A DNA stretch of 64,000 bases, taken from the NCBI GenBank assembly GCA_013396755.1, contig VWZF01006730.1, positions 2,288,358 to 2,352,357 on the forward strand. The letters run 5' to 3'. Shown piece after piece: positions 36,501 through 48,494 of the stretch; positions within the stretch are counted from its first letter, which is position 1, and each line of letters starts with the position of its first letter. The DNA comes from Sclerurus mexicanus. Taxonomy: Eukaryota; Chordata; Aves; Passeriformes; Furnariidae. A program made the translations under genes and the position numbers. The notes under the pieces were generated by a model. The model did no database searches and was not told the DNA's origin. It saw only the letters and a list, made by a program, of their open reading frames with translations.

Positions 36501-37240
36501 CATTGCCATTTGATCATAGAAGTTACCATGGTCAGATTAAAGAGGAAAAAAAATCTTTCATGACCTCTGGTAATTTGACTCAGAAAAAAGCCCTCACCTG
36601 ACCCTAAGTCTGCAGTCTGGCTTAATTCTGGAAATCACAACAGGGCATGTACATCAACTGAATGAATATTATGTGTTAGCAGCATTGGTATATTCCGCCT
36701 GCCCTGCATGGCTGTGGTCAGTCTCCAGAGCTTCTGAGAAAAAGAAAACTATTCTACAGAAACTGATCTATGCACCAAAGGCAGAGAAGGGCAAATCCTC
36801 TCTAGTCCCATAAGAAAACTAGCCTTAACCATGCAACAGGGGATATAATATAAAATGTAGGACAGACAAAACATCTTTCAATGCTATTTGTCTGCATTAG
36901 CACTATTAAAATCCATGGATTCATTGTGGCTATCACTAACCATTTACACACAGCATCACTATGACAGAATCCCTCCCAAAAACTGTTTGTTTTGCAGTGA
37001 TGTTGTGCTCTCACATATACATTGCTCTAAGGAGATAGTAGCTTGAGCCCCATGTGCCAAACAGCTGCCTAAGAGCAGTGATGGTGTCCTGGGAAAAGCA
37101 CCATGCTGACCCTAGGCAATGTTTCCATCCTACACCTTCCTGGATGTGGCAACACCCACTAGTCTGCTACTATCACAGGCAGTTAAATCAAGGACTGAGG
37201 GCACAGTAATATAAAGCAAGTCCCCTTGCCAGGAGTACTG
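33580..37240. other. Unassigned sequence
   Basis: No repeat family recognised. It includes a T16 run (34552-34567), a minus-strand frame with a cysteine-rich first half (33928-34254) and two unremarkable frames of about 110 codons (minus 35005-35340, plus 36008-36340). Confidence 0.5.
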
Positions 37241-37300
37241 TATAATTAGAAATGTGTGGACGTCTCTTTGCATAATTGGAAATGTGTAGACATCTCTTTG
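37241..37300. repeat. Tandem duplication of a 30-bp unit
   Basis: Unit 1 (37241-37270) and unit 2 (37271-37300) agree at 26 of 30 positions. Each contains aaatgtgt followed by 'ctctttg'. Confidence 0.9.
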
Positions 37301-38929
37301 TAGCCAGTGTGGCTCAAGCACAGCATTAAACGTTTCTCCCAAAATGAGGTAGTTATAATAATGTTCTAATTTTTCAAATCAAATGGTTAAGAAAAGAAAT
37401 AAATAACAAATTCATAAATCAAATGACAGAGGGCTCTAAACGGTTATAACTTTTGAGGATGCTGTATTACTGTGTTGCTAATGCCCATGTTTTTTCCCCA
37501 AATTGTACTGCCTTTTTTTCTGAAATAATCAATCTTATAAATGACTGTATTCTCTTGCTACTTGTTATTTTCACTCTGTTCACTTCTGATTTAATCTCAT
37601 ATGCACATATCCACAGTGAACTTCAGCGCAGTCTTTCTTATGTACCTCCTTCAGTGTCAGGTTTGGATTCCAGAATTATGATCTGAGTTGAGCCATAGGG
37701 CCCAACTGCTCTTATGGTGAGCATTAGGCTATGGTCTTCTTTTGCCAGACAGGCTAATTCAACCAGTCCAGCTGGGTTTAGCACCTGTTATCCATTTTCC
37801 TCCAGGAACTGAGCACTGGTCTGATTAGACTCGCTTGAAAAGGCAGCATTGTCAAAATACCAGCCATGTCACTTGCCATCGGAAAGATTGCCTCAGGGTA
37901 AAAGAGTTTAATGCAACAAATACTCCTAACCCGTATCTAGCCATGTGTTTCCCTACATTAGCTCAACATTTTATTTTATATGCTTCAGTTTATTTTCACT
38001 TAGGCCTACTTGCTGCTATATGTGCTAGTTATGTATCAGACTCTGCTGACAGCACACTTGCATGTCACTTCTTTCCTTCCTGAGGCTAGCATGCTTAATA
38101 CTAAACAGTGCATCCCAAAAACACATACAGTAACTCTAGCTTTCCATGAATGAATTCCAGATGGTTATTTTTGTTGGTTTCCTTATGGCTTTAGTATTAA
38201 GTCTGGGTTTGCTCCCAGATGTAGATAAAACAGCCAGTTACTTTTGGCAACAAATTGCTGGCAAAAAGGAGAGAGGGGAGAGAGATCAGTAAAATCACTA
38301 CAGCCAAAGTTATCTCTAGCTGACGCCACCAATGCCAGCTGATGAACAGCACTACTCTGAATTTTAACACTCAGAGTGTTCTAAACAGTGGGCCAGTCAC
38401 TATCTTAACTCTTTTGAAGGAGTTTATTACATTTGTCTTAATTTATTTCTGTTTTATTTCTTGATGATTTTTTCCTTTCTGGTCTCCTTTAACTCTGTTG
38501 TATGTATTCTAACATGGAGTACTAAATAGAGGCTTGCATCATTACATGAACTTTCAACCCTTCATGAAGCATCTAGAGCCTGAAGAAGTGTCGGGAAACA
38601 AAATATATACGTGATATATATATGCATATATGTGTGTATGTGCTGTATATGTGCTAACTGTAATTATGCACAAGCAGCATGATGTCCTGCAAGCTTAATC
38701 TGAAACATATTAATCTGGAATGGGGAAGTTTTGGAATGGAAGTTTTTATTAGAGAGAAAAATGCTGTTTCTGAATGACAGCCTAGCTGCTTTCTGAACTA
38801 CTTAGATGTTCATTAAAACTCTCCACTCCAAATGTCAATTAAGCACAACTCTCTTCAGCCAGTGAAACCTGAAATGAGCTCACTTCTAAATCGTCACATT
38901 ACAGTTTAATTCAAAAGGCACATTAAAGC
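37301..38929. other. Unassigned AT-rich sequence
   Basis: Includes an imperfect TA/TG microsatellite at 38602-38655; nothing else recognised. Confidence 0.5.
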
Positions 38930-39015
38930 CCTGATCCAGCAAGGCATTTAAACATATGTTGAAGTCAATGGGATTACCCATACATTAAAATTTAAGCATA
39001 TGTTTAAGTTCTTTA
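38930..39015. mobile_element. Palindromic MITE-like repeat
   Basis: The left arm 'gatccagcaaggcattt' + 'aaacatatg' (38933-38958) is mirrored by the right arm 'catatgtttaagttctttac' + 'tg' (38997-39018). Between them lies 'ttgaagtcaatgggattacc'. This matches, from memory, a palindromic short repeat common in turtle, crocodile and bird DNA with a TTGAAGTCAATGGGA centre. It may belong to the group called Chompy, but that name is uncertain. The right end overlaps the beginning of a CR1 copy, so the exact border is ambiguous. Confidence 0.6.
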
Positions 39016-39240
39016 CTGTCAGGATGGTGCGACACTGGAACCGGTGTTGTGAACCAGAGAAGTTGAACCAGAGAAGTTGTGAATACCCCATTTTTGGAAG
39101 TGTGAAAGGCCAGGATGGATGGATCTCTGAGTAACCTGGATAGTGAAAAGTATCACTGCCAAAGGCAGAGGAGCTGGAACCAGACAATCTTTAAGGTTCC
39201 TACCAACCCAAGATATTCTATGATTCTGTGATTCTGTGAA
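39008..39240 (+). mobile_element. CR1 LINE, 3' end
   Basis: A 5'-truncated CR1 tail. 'ttctttactgtcaggatggt' and 'gcgacactggaaccggt' begin it. 'ccccatttttggaagtgtga', 'aggccaggatggatggatct', 'tctttaaggttcctaccaac' and the octamer tail 'attctatgattctgtgattc' follow. It contains a private 14-bp tandem duplication (gaaccagagaagtt at 39051-39064 and 39065-39078) absent from the usual CR1 sequence. Confidence 0.93.
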
Positions 39241-40129
39241 AAGTCCTGGAATGCATGAATAGAAGAATGCTGGGTTAGGGAAGAAGGATTACAAAGAGAA
39301 GAGCAGACATGGCCAGAAAGGCAACTGGCATGAATACCATAGGAGGAGGATTCTTTGGAGATTAGGGGCTGTTTATTCTCCGTCATCCTACTCTGCATCT
39401 TTGTGCTTAATTTATACTCTTATTTTGGCTTTGCCATGAGGGATGGTACATTTTCTTTCACACACTGAAAATGGAGTGTTTTATGACTGTGCCCTTCAGT
39501 GTTTTCCATTCTTTTGCTAAGGATAATATCACAGAAGACGCATGGAATATTGTCCATGTATGAAGCAAACACATTTGATTAGTTGGGGAGTGCTGTTCCA
39601 TGCAGACAAGATTTTGTCTCAACATGCTCATTCGCATAGGATAAAAAAAAATTACTACTAGACAGACCTTTCAATTTGAAGAAATTGAATGAACTCCTCT
39701 GAGTGGTACTTTTCATTTTCTACCACTACAAAATTAAATTGCATTTGAACTTCAGAGAGGTAGGAAGGAGAGAGACGTGGTATAATGGCATCTTTATGTA
39801 GAAGCATGGCTCACAACACAAGTTTGATTAGTTCAAAGACTCTCCTAGCTGTATCCGGTAGAAAGATGTGTTTTAAAGGTTGTGGATCAGAAGGGTTCAA
39901 AAACTGCCAGACTTTGCCTTGCTTTCAAGTTGTTTCCACTGGGGAAACAGGATGAAAGAGAAGGAGTCTGGTCTGTCTAGCCTCTCCACTTCTTCCCTTG
40001 GCAATTTTCTTGCATTAGAGAGATCCCTGAGTAACAGGCTACACTAACCTTCTGTCTCCAATGTGTTTTCATTATGGCTGTAAGCAGTGGGAGAAACAAC
40101 AAGAGATGTGTTAGACACCAGATCAGTTA
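39241..40129. other. Unassigned sequence
   Basis: No gene or repeat recognised. Confidence 0.5.
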
Positions 40130-40457
40130 TTGCGTAAGAACCACCTTGTAGGGGGTGCATGTGTGTGTGGAGGGAGAAGGGATGGGTTGAACCTCCTAGA
40201 GCAGAGTGGTGTCATATCCTTCATGGTAGCCCCTAGAGCTCACATAGGGAAGCTTCAGAGTAGATGCCAGTCACAAACAGCCCAGGAAAGCTATAACACC
40301 CCACAGCTCCTGGAGTCCCTGGCCCAGGCTCGGATGGGCAGTGACAGTGAGAACACTGCCCCTCATGCTGGCCTGGAACCCCAGAGTGGCTGGCGGTGGG
40401 TCAGAAGACCCATCTGGGGGTTTGATTATAGAGAACAGAGGTTTTTGGGATGCTACA
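40130..40457 (+). mobile_element. GC-richer flank of an LTR, possibly ERV internal sequence
   Basis: This stretch is visibly GC-richer than its surroundings and abuts the 5' end of the LTR at 40458. One plus-strand frame is open for 118 codons (40130-40486) and runs into the LTR. Its residues give no retroviral motif I recognise. The bases just before the LTR (gagaacagaggtttttggga) are purine-richer, as a plus-strand primer tract would be, but are not a clean one. If it belongs to the element, it would be the last part of the internal region before a 3' LTR. It could also be unrelated host DNA. Confidence 0.4.
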
Positions 40458-40903
40458 TGTCATGGTTCTGCCATCTGAACATGTGAGAGCTGGTCTTCCA
40501 CGAAGTTTAGGTGGTAGCTATCTCTCCATCTTTTTCTTTCTCTCTCTCCTTGCTCCCTCTCCTTTTTCTTTGCTCCTTTCTTGATGCTTTGGGTGGCTTG
40601 GAGCTGGAGGGATTGGATTTGACTTAAGTGTTGTGAATTGATTGAATATTGACTTGGGTGTTGTTAATATGTGCTGAGTTGGTATTGTGGTAGAACATTT
40701 TGTCTAGCTCGTGTTGTGCCCTATTTGAACCTTTGCCAAGTTCCCTTATTTTCTTCCCTAAATTAATAAAGAAACTCATTGGGAACAAGTCCGTGGCTTA
40801 TTCTCTTGACATTTTCTTAAGGTATTAAAGAACCCTATATATAAAAATATTAAAGTCATTAGCAGAGCCTGTGAGCCCACAGCTCTGGGGCTGAAGTGTT
40901 ACA
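40458..40903 (+). mobile_element. LTR of an avian endogenous retrovirus
   Basis: The segment starts TGTCATGGTTCTGCC and ends ctgaagtgttaca, giving TG and CA ends. It has a pyrimidine-rich first part (40521-40580), 'gatgctttgggtggcttgga', and AATAAA at 40765-40770 followed by 'actcattgggaacaagtccg', a typical signal and downstream layout. About 130 bases after AATAAA would be the end of R and U5. I associate this sequence with songbird ERV LTRs, from memory only. No exact target duplication is visible; gctaca before and gttaca at the end match at 5 of 6 bases. Confidence 0.75.
40765..40770 (+). terminator. LTR polyadenylation signal AATAAA
   Basis: AATAAA inside 'ccctaaattaataaagaaac', in the orientation of the LTR. 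Confidence 0.6.
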
Positions 40904-42437
40904 ATATGACCTTCTAAGGTTCCTTGCTAGATTGGAATACAACATTTGCCACTATCTGCCTAATGTACTGAAACGATTTTGCACACTATATAGAAGCAAG
41001 TATGTCCTTTGCAAATTAATTCTACTTTGGGTTTTTTCATCCATGCAAGAGAAAAAATATCAAATTTGTAATTAGTGTGATGAACATCATTAAATTTTGC
41101 CTCAAGTTTTAGTTTTATGGAAGGATTCAGCCTAGTACTTTTGCTCTTTCCTCCTGAGTTCAACATGACCATATAAAAGAATAATTGTCTGGGGGGCAAA
41201 TATGTCCTTTCAAGGAACAAAATGAACAGTCATTACTTCTTATTCTATAAATCAACTTTCATGGGAAAATAGCGTTGATCTGTTCAGCATAATGGCTGGC
41301 AGTTCACCATGTCCCAAATGAAACACTTTTCATACTGAACAGTTTGAAACATTTTTTTCCTAACTGTCTTTGTTATGTTCGATTCTGATGCAGAGGCAGC
41401 TGTTTGCTGTGAAACCAAGTTATTTCAGTGTTAGAACAAGAAGTGGTAAGTATCTCCATCTCTATGATAATTGGTTTCACATTAGTGAGGAAAGAGCTGT
41501 CTGCAGTTTAACCTTAAGCAGCTTCAGTCTGAAAGCAAGATTTTGACTAAAATTTTCTAATTGTCATGTTGGTTTGATTTGTTGGGGGGGTTTAAGTGTT
41601 GGTTTGTTTGTTTTCAATACAGTATCTTTCTATTATTATTGCTATTAATATTATTTAGCTTGATATATCTGAATTTCAGAAAATAAAATCTTTCATTAAG
41701 GATAAGTGGTTCAAACTATTTAAAATTCTTTTGCTTACATGTTTAAAAACCCTGTACAATGTCTATTATTTCCAGGTATACTTGGCTAAATTTGAGAAAA
41801 TCATGACATTTCCTAACAACTTAGGGAAGTGAATAGACTTACACCAGAAAATTTGTTCTAAAGAAGTTAATTTAACAAATAAATAAAAAGCCAGGCCACT
41901 TCCATTTTTAAAATGAGACTTAAAAAAAAAAATTGTTTTCTAGTTAGGATACACTACAGAACAGCTATGGCCAGCGGGTATAGCCAGTGGGCATGAGGGC
42001 TATGTCTGTATTAGGAAAGTAAATGGGACCAGGATGTCATCTCTGGCACTGAGGCTAACTGGCATGGAACAGTGTCTGTAACATCAATCCACTTCCAAAA
42101 CAGCATGGCCTCATGTAAACTACTTGCTAGGGCAGTTCCTCATCTATGCTAACTCCTTACCATTGCTTTGGTTGCTGCCATTTACATCAGACCCAAAAGG
42201 ATCCCAGGGACTGCTCTCACAGTCTGAGCACACAGACTACAGTGGTGTCCAGACAAGTTCCTGGCACTGCTTAATTTTATAGCATAGACAGATGAAAGCT
42301 CAGTAGTGTAAGAGTACTGATTTTCTTCTTAGAGTAATTAACATACACAATAATCTTGACCTTTGTTAGAGGTGAGGGAAGTCTACTTACTGCATTGACA
42401 TCCACTGAGAATATTTGAAATCCTGTCGCCGGGATGG
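40904..42437. other. Unassigned sequence
   Basis: Nothing recognised; 41960-42260 is GC-richer than its flanks. Confidence 0.5.
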
Positions 42438-42487
42438 CTTTGCTTCTGCATCTTTTTGTGTGCTTTGCTTCTGCATCATTTTGTGTG
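42438..42487. repeat. Tandem duplication of a 25-bp unit
   Basis: Two copies (42438-42462 and 42463-42487) containing 'ctttgcttctgcatc' differ at a single base. Confidence 0.95.
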
Positions 42488-45400
42488 CTTTTCTTTGCCA
42501 ATCTAGTTTTCAGTACCCCTAACTTAGCTATATTGTCAACATCAAAAATGTCATAACTTTTGAGCAAGATGTCTCCAGCCCAGAGGCTAGAGAATGACAA
42601 TTAAATACAACTTCCTCTGTGGAATCCACTTCTCTTTTTAATGACACTGAGATGGTGTTTTTTTCACCTTTAAAACTTTGAGATTGCTGAGATAATCAAA
42701 GTGGTTCCCTTATCATGTAGAAAGTATAATTTCAATTGACGTGTAATGAAATAGTTGAAACAAAGAATGAATATGAGTATGTTAGCATAAATCAGCATAA
42801 AGTGCAGAACACCACAGGACTTCCAGAGGGAATGAAAACAAAATTGCCTTCTTCCGCCTTTCCTAGAGCCAGCTCCTTTTCCCTCTGCTATTCAAGTCTT
42901 GCACAGACTTGGTGTATGGGCCAACAATTAGGTGTATGATTTATTTATCTGGAAGCTGTTAGCTTAGGGCTTTAGAAAAACTAGACATGGAAAAAAATGT
43001 AGTCACAGACCTTGGGACCCTATTCTTTAAAAAGTTCTCCTGGTTCTTTATTTCTGGTACAGTTGTTAGATAGCATTTTACAGCACTGCTTGATTTACTG
43101 TCATTCTTTCAAGCTAAGGTTTTACCATATTTCATTCAACTCAGTAGTAAAATACAGTCTGAATGCCAGTATTTAAGCTTTATTCCTCATGGTATCTTGA
43201 GAAATATTTAATGTAATTTAATAGTGAAGATTCAAAATCAGACATTTCATGATCAGTAACATAAGTAAATAGTATAACTCATAACTAATGTATTAAAAAC
43301 CCCCATTTCACTTCTGATCTCATATAGTAACTGCCAGTAGGTAATTTGGAATCAAAGGTAATATTAAAAAGTAATTCATCTATAAACAGAAGGAAAAAAA
43401 AAGTCTTTCATGGTGTCAGAGTACCAAATTTATGTTTACCTCTCACCAATATTTTATCTATATTGGTCAAAAGCTTTTATTAGGCATGTATGGGAATATG
43501 ACTTTTTTAGAGTAAAATCTGGGTTAGGTAAGCTATTTAAAACCAGAATAAAAGGAAAAACTAAGAAGTTCACGGCAATATGGTAGTAAAAATGCATGTT
43601 TCTGAACTGCGAACACAAGAAATTCTAGCTTGGTACTGGAAGGGTGTAGGCTTTCTAGCCCCGGCTACTTTAACTCTGAAGCATAAAGTACTTGTGAGGA
43701 AAATGCTACTGTAGGAACTCTTCCAGTTACAGATCTAATTATTTGCATCACTTTCATAATCTGCTTGCATTCTTGATGAATCAACCTGTATTTTTTTATC
43801 CTACAGAGTATACAGTTCCATTCCTTATCCCTAAGCACATTTCCGCTTCATATGCATGTGTGACTAGAATTGTTGTTCTGGAAAAGCATGATATTCAAAT
43901 TAAACATTTGGATACAAAAACTCATACTGAAATATGGTTATACAAATCATTATGGTTTGTTCATGATCCAAAGAGCAACTGTCTTCATGTGGGTAATAGC
44001 AGAAAAGAATAATTCAGTCCATTTTAGATGACAGCCTAGAAAAAAGTGGCAACGAAAAACTTATGTCTGTAGATTTCAGAAGCATGCTTTATAATAAAGA
44101 ATCTAAACAATTTATTCTTGATTCTGTGTTTGCAATGAGAAGATATTTTTATTTCTTACATACCGTTTGACTTTGCCTCATTCTAAATATCTTGAAGACA
44201 ATAGGTAAAATTTCTAAAGAGAAACACTCTCTAGACTTTAAGGTATGACTGATTATATTCAAGCAAGTAATTCTTTATTTGTGTGAAGCGCTGCTATGCT
44301 GTAATAGTGTGTCCACTATAAGAAATATTTCTCCCTACCTAAGGTAGGCAAAATAAGATATGATTTTTTTTTACATGTTGGATGTATCGACTAAGTAAAT
44401 TGATATGGAAGTTGACATTTTTTTACAGTAGAATTAAAGATAAACTTTTTTTTTTTTATCCAAGAAGACTATATTTTAGAGAAGGAAATGTATGAAGACA
44501 AATCAGGTGTGTTTTCTTGAATCACATGCAGCTTTCTGTGGCATGCTGTGGATTCCAACTACAGGGCATATAGTTTTAGATCCACTCCCAGCTATTTATA
44601 GCATTTATTATGCCCATATGTAAACAGTCAAAAAAAGAACTGACAAGATTCAAGGAAAACTGCCAAGTTATATGAGACTTAAAATATCAAAGTGTTGATA
44701 TAGTCTGCAATCAAGGTTCAGATTGTCTCTGGCAATTAAATTTGTGCAGTGGAAGGACTCAGAGGAGCAAAAGAATACAAATGTTCACATATGTGAGCTC
44801 CGTGTAAGGACAACACAAATGGTAGTCTCAGCAGATGCTCCATATTGAAGGTTTTCTCTGACATTCCTGATACCTATAAGGAACAGGGAGGAGATCGGAC
44901 ATGATGTTACTTTCCCTGTATTTACTTTCTAACAATGTACTTGATGCCAAAATGGAATAGATGAATGAGAGGAACGTGCTTAGTTTATTTCCACTGTGCA
45001 AAACCTCTTTATATCAAACCAGAAGAGTTTTTATATTCTAGTGCATGCGTTTTCTTACCACCTCCATCTTTTTTTCATAGAATAATTTTCTTGAGCTCTG
45101 CTCCCAGGTGTGACTTTCTCTACATGTACGTGCTTGTAGTCTTATAAAGAAGCTAATTGTCTTCCCCAAAACATGGCAAACAGGCGCTTCATTACCTTCC
45201 CAACATGAATCTTTCCTGTCATACATGGCATACACTATAAACTTTTCAAGACAGATGTGTTTTTTTCCCCAATTTATAAACACCTGGAACATTATGAGTG
45301 CATCATAACTTCAATAAATCTCATAATAATTGTTTATAGTAAAGAAAATGGGCTTGGGAGATCATGGATGTAAGATGGAAGAAATCTGCTGGTAGTTCCC

Positions 45401-47241
45401 TTTCTTCCACAGAGATTTAGATACTGATCTTTGTTGTCAACCCTGAACAGTATAGCAAGGTGACTATTCTCCATGTCACTGAATCTGAAACTATTTATAA
45501 TTTTATACATTAAAATTAGCACCTTGCACTTCAGAATCTATCCAAATGGATACCATACTTTCAATGAAAATTTGTAAATCTACCATCTTCTCTTTTAAGT
45601 CACACCTCAGTCACAACACTAGTGTGTGGCAGAGATTAAAAAACAAGTAAACTAAAAGAAGTTGTTTTCTGCTGAGTCTTATGGTTTAGATTACATCACA
45701 GCCCAACCCTTGAAGTAACTATATCTGCTTCATCTACTCCAGCAATCTCTCTTATATGTCATTCTTGAACACAGAAAGAAATGTTAAACAGCAGCATTTT
45801 TCTTTAATATGTTGCTTTTCAACAGTGTTTGTTCTAATGGGATTTAAGCAGCTTATTTTTTGAAACATATTGCTCAAAGTTGTGGGTTTTTTTCTGATTG
45901 ATTTTAATTCACAATCAAGGCACCACATTCTTGGCAGATATCTGGGGTCAATGCTCTGTTGCTAGGCAGTGGGGATTAGTGGCTGTTTGTCATGCTGGAT
46001 TATAAGAAACATTGTGGAATCAGCTGCAGTTTGAGACCCTGGAGTAAGTCCCATCATTCCTTCTGCTCAGTTGTATAGTTGCCTGGTTGCAGTAATATTT
46101 TCAAATTTTGTGTTTTAGAAACATCTCCAAACTGTTGTCAGATTATATGCAGGAAGCCCGGCTGAGCACTAATACCCCAGTGATAACTACTATGAAGAGA
46201 ACATTTCAGGTGTTTTGGCAATTGTTCATTATGTGCTTTTGAAAAAAAATTAAAGATCCTTACTGTTATAGCTGCACACAGAGACAGAGAGTGCATACAG
46301 GGCATGTCCGTCTCCTTCCTCCTGAAATTCCTTTCTCAGCTTCAGCGATTTTGGAGGAGTGCTGCACACTTGGGATGACCAGAGAGATCTAGAGGTCTTT
46401 CAGCTGTTTATTTCAGGAACCAGTTACTGAACTCACTTTTTGAACTGCAGAGTTAGCATCAATCAAACACATTTCCCTCTGTATTCAGAAGCTTGTGAGT
46501 ATCATTACTTGAATATACTTGATAATAGTCAATAGCTGACCACTTAGGATGGTGAAAAATTAGCAATCTGTCAGATATCTGCATGTACTGTATATGGTGT
46601 CTGGTATTGAGCTAACACACCAGGTCTAAAAGTCTTCCTATAGATAATTCTGCCATCCACTGTAGTATCTTAGTATTTACCAAGCATATCTCCCCATAGC
46701 TGTTACCATGGACAAAGATTGCTTTATTTCATATTCTGAGGATAAAAGTAATATGTCTTATGTAATGACTGACATTCCTGTCCCTCTGGCTTCATGGCAG
46801 ATCCAAATCTACTCCTCTGGAAGTGTGTGTGCATGCAGTATATTGAGGAGAGTTTGATCTTACAAGACAATTTCATCTTTTTCACTGGATTGTATTGCAT
46901 GTGCAGGCATGCACTGCGGTGATATATTGGGGAAATTTTTATTTAAGTCTCTCAGACCATGTGTATGTATTGGAAACATGACTGAAAGGCTAGTTATTCA
47001 CCTTTAAAGTTTTTCTTATGGCTTCACTGTCATGTGTCCCAGGAAATACCTTACTTCTTACTTTGTCTGCTAGAAAGGTGTAGGCCTGGACATCTAATGG
47101 CTAGAGGTAAAATGAGATTGGACTTGCTGTGTCTTGCGAGGCAAGATACTTCAGGAATTCTTAATGAGGCTGCAACTAAGCACATAATAACAAGACAGGA
47201 ACAAACTCAGTCTATGAGTTTGCTATCAAGATGAAATCACA
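42488..47241. other. Unassigned AT-rich sequence
   Basis: Nothing recognised except a possible SINE scrap at 45598-45640 and a T12 run near 44446. Confidence 0.5.
45598..45640 (+). mobile_element. Possible MIR-like SINE scrap
   Basis: 'gtcacaacactagtgtgtgg' followed by 'cagagattaaaa' resembles the conserved MIR/CORE-SINE phrase 'gtcacacagctagt..gtggcagag'. It is very short. Confidence 0.3.
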
Positions 47242-47300
47242 AGGGGATCACAGAACCATGGAATCACTTAGGTTGGAAAAGACCTTTAAGATCATTGAGC
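47242..47300 (-). mobile_element. CR1 LINE, short 3' terminal fragment
   Basis: 'atcacagaaccatggaatca' followed by 'cttaggttggaaaagacctt' and 'taagatcattgag' is the reverse complement of a CR1 3' tail. Its subfamily differs from its neighbour 120 bases away. Confidence 0.8.
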
Positions 47301-47417
47301 ATTTAAGCAGGATGGAGTTACACTACCAGGATAAAAATGAAACATCAGAGAACAAGCAATCAGCAATTTGGATTTGGAGTATGGTGAGAGCAGTTTTGAA
47401 ATATTTATTCAAAACAG

Positions 47418-47988
47418 AATCATAAAATGGTTTGGTTTGGAAGGGACCTTAAAGCTCATCCTGTTCCAAACTCCCTGCCTGGAGCCAGAACACCTTCCAC
47501 TAGACAGGGCTGCTCAAAGGCCGATCCAGCCTGGCTTTGCACACTTCCAGGGATGGGGCATCCACAACTTCTCTAGGCAACCTGTTCCAGTGTCTCATCA
47601 CTCTCACAGTAAAGAATTTCTCCCTAATAGCTAATCTAAGCCTACACCACTACCACCACCCTCCCCTCAGTTTAAAGCCATTCCCACTTGCCCTTTTGCT
47701 ACGTGCCTAGTACACAGTCCCTCTTCTTTCTTGTAGGTCCCTTTCAGGTACTGAAAGGTTGCTAAAAGGTCTCCCTAGAGCCTTCCGGAGAAATTCTACA
47801 TTTTTCTTAGTCTTCCTTTTATCACAGGCATAGCTATAAAAGATTTTCTTTTTGTCTTTGATATTCCTGGCCAGGTTTAAGTCTATCAGGGCTCCAGCTT
47901 TTCTCACCTGATCCTTGGCTGCTCAGACAATTTCTCTGTATTGCTCCCAGGCTCTCTCTCCTTGCTTCTACTCTATGTAGAGATGCAT
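47418..47988 (-). mobile_element. CR1 LINE with internal deletion of the RT domain
   Basis: On the minus strand the copy begins near 47988 in the ORF2 linker between endonuclease and reverse transcriptase. One reads QGERAWEQYREIV, a stop, AAKDQVRKAG, then LNLARNIKDKKKIFYSY and CDKRKTKKNVEF, as in avian CR1. At about 47793 the sequence jumps to the end of ORF2 ('gctctagggagaccttttag', 'cagtacctgaaagggaccta') and runs through the normal 3' tail to the octamer region at 47418. The whole catalytic reverse-transcriptase domain is therefore missing. One in-frame stop lies in the linker part, and the 66-codon frame at 47907-47707 spans the junction. Confidence 0.9.
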
Positions 47989-48494
47989 CAACCCAAATCG
48001 TACAGTGTGATTTTGAAGTATGGTTACGGGGTTTTCTTAGTGCAGAAATGAAAATTCAAGAGAGAAAAAATATTATCTAAATGTGAACGTAAACTAGATT
48101 ATTCAGATAAAGCTGATACATATTGATTTGTACTGAAACTTAACATTTTTATGTAAACAAAGCTCTAGTGAAGTTTCTATGCACTTAGATCTCTAGAACC
48201 AGGTATATGCTGTTTACTAATAGTCTTTATATAACCTAAAATAATAAAAGATGGATATTTGACTAGAGTTACAGAAAGATTTCATAACATACATTTGAAC
48301 AAAGAGAACAAACAAAACAAGATGAATGTTAAACAAATGTAATAGATCCTCCAAGAATCTCAAGTTTTAGCTTAGAAAAGAATCTGTTTTCTCTTATTTT
48401 TATTTTTCAGGATGATTTATGTATAAATATATATATAACATAGGTTTGCTGTTCTTTACCCTCCTCTACGGCAGAAATGGCAGCTCTCATTTAT

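Noticed and set aside
47707..47907. 66-codon minus-strand frame as a gene
   Set aside because: It is CR1 ORF2 linker fused to CR1 3' sequence across a deletion.
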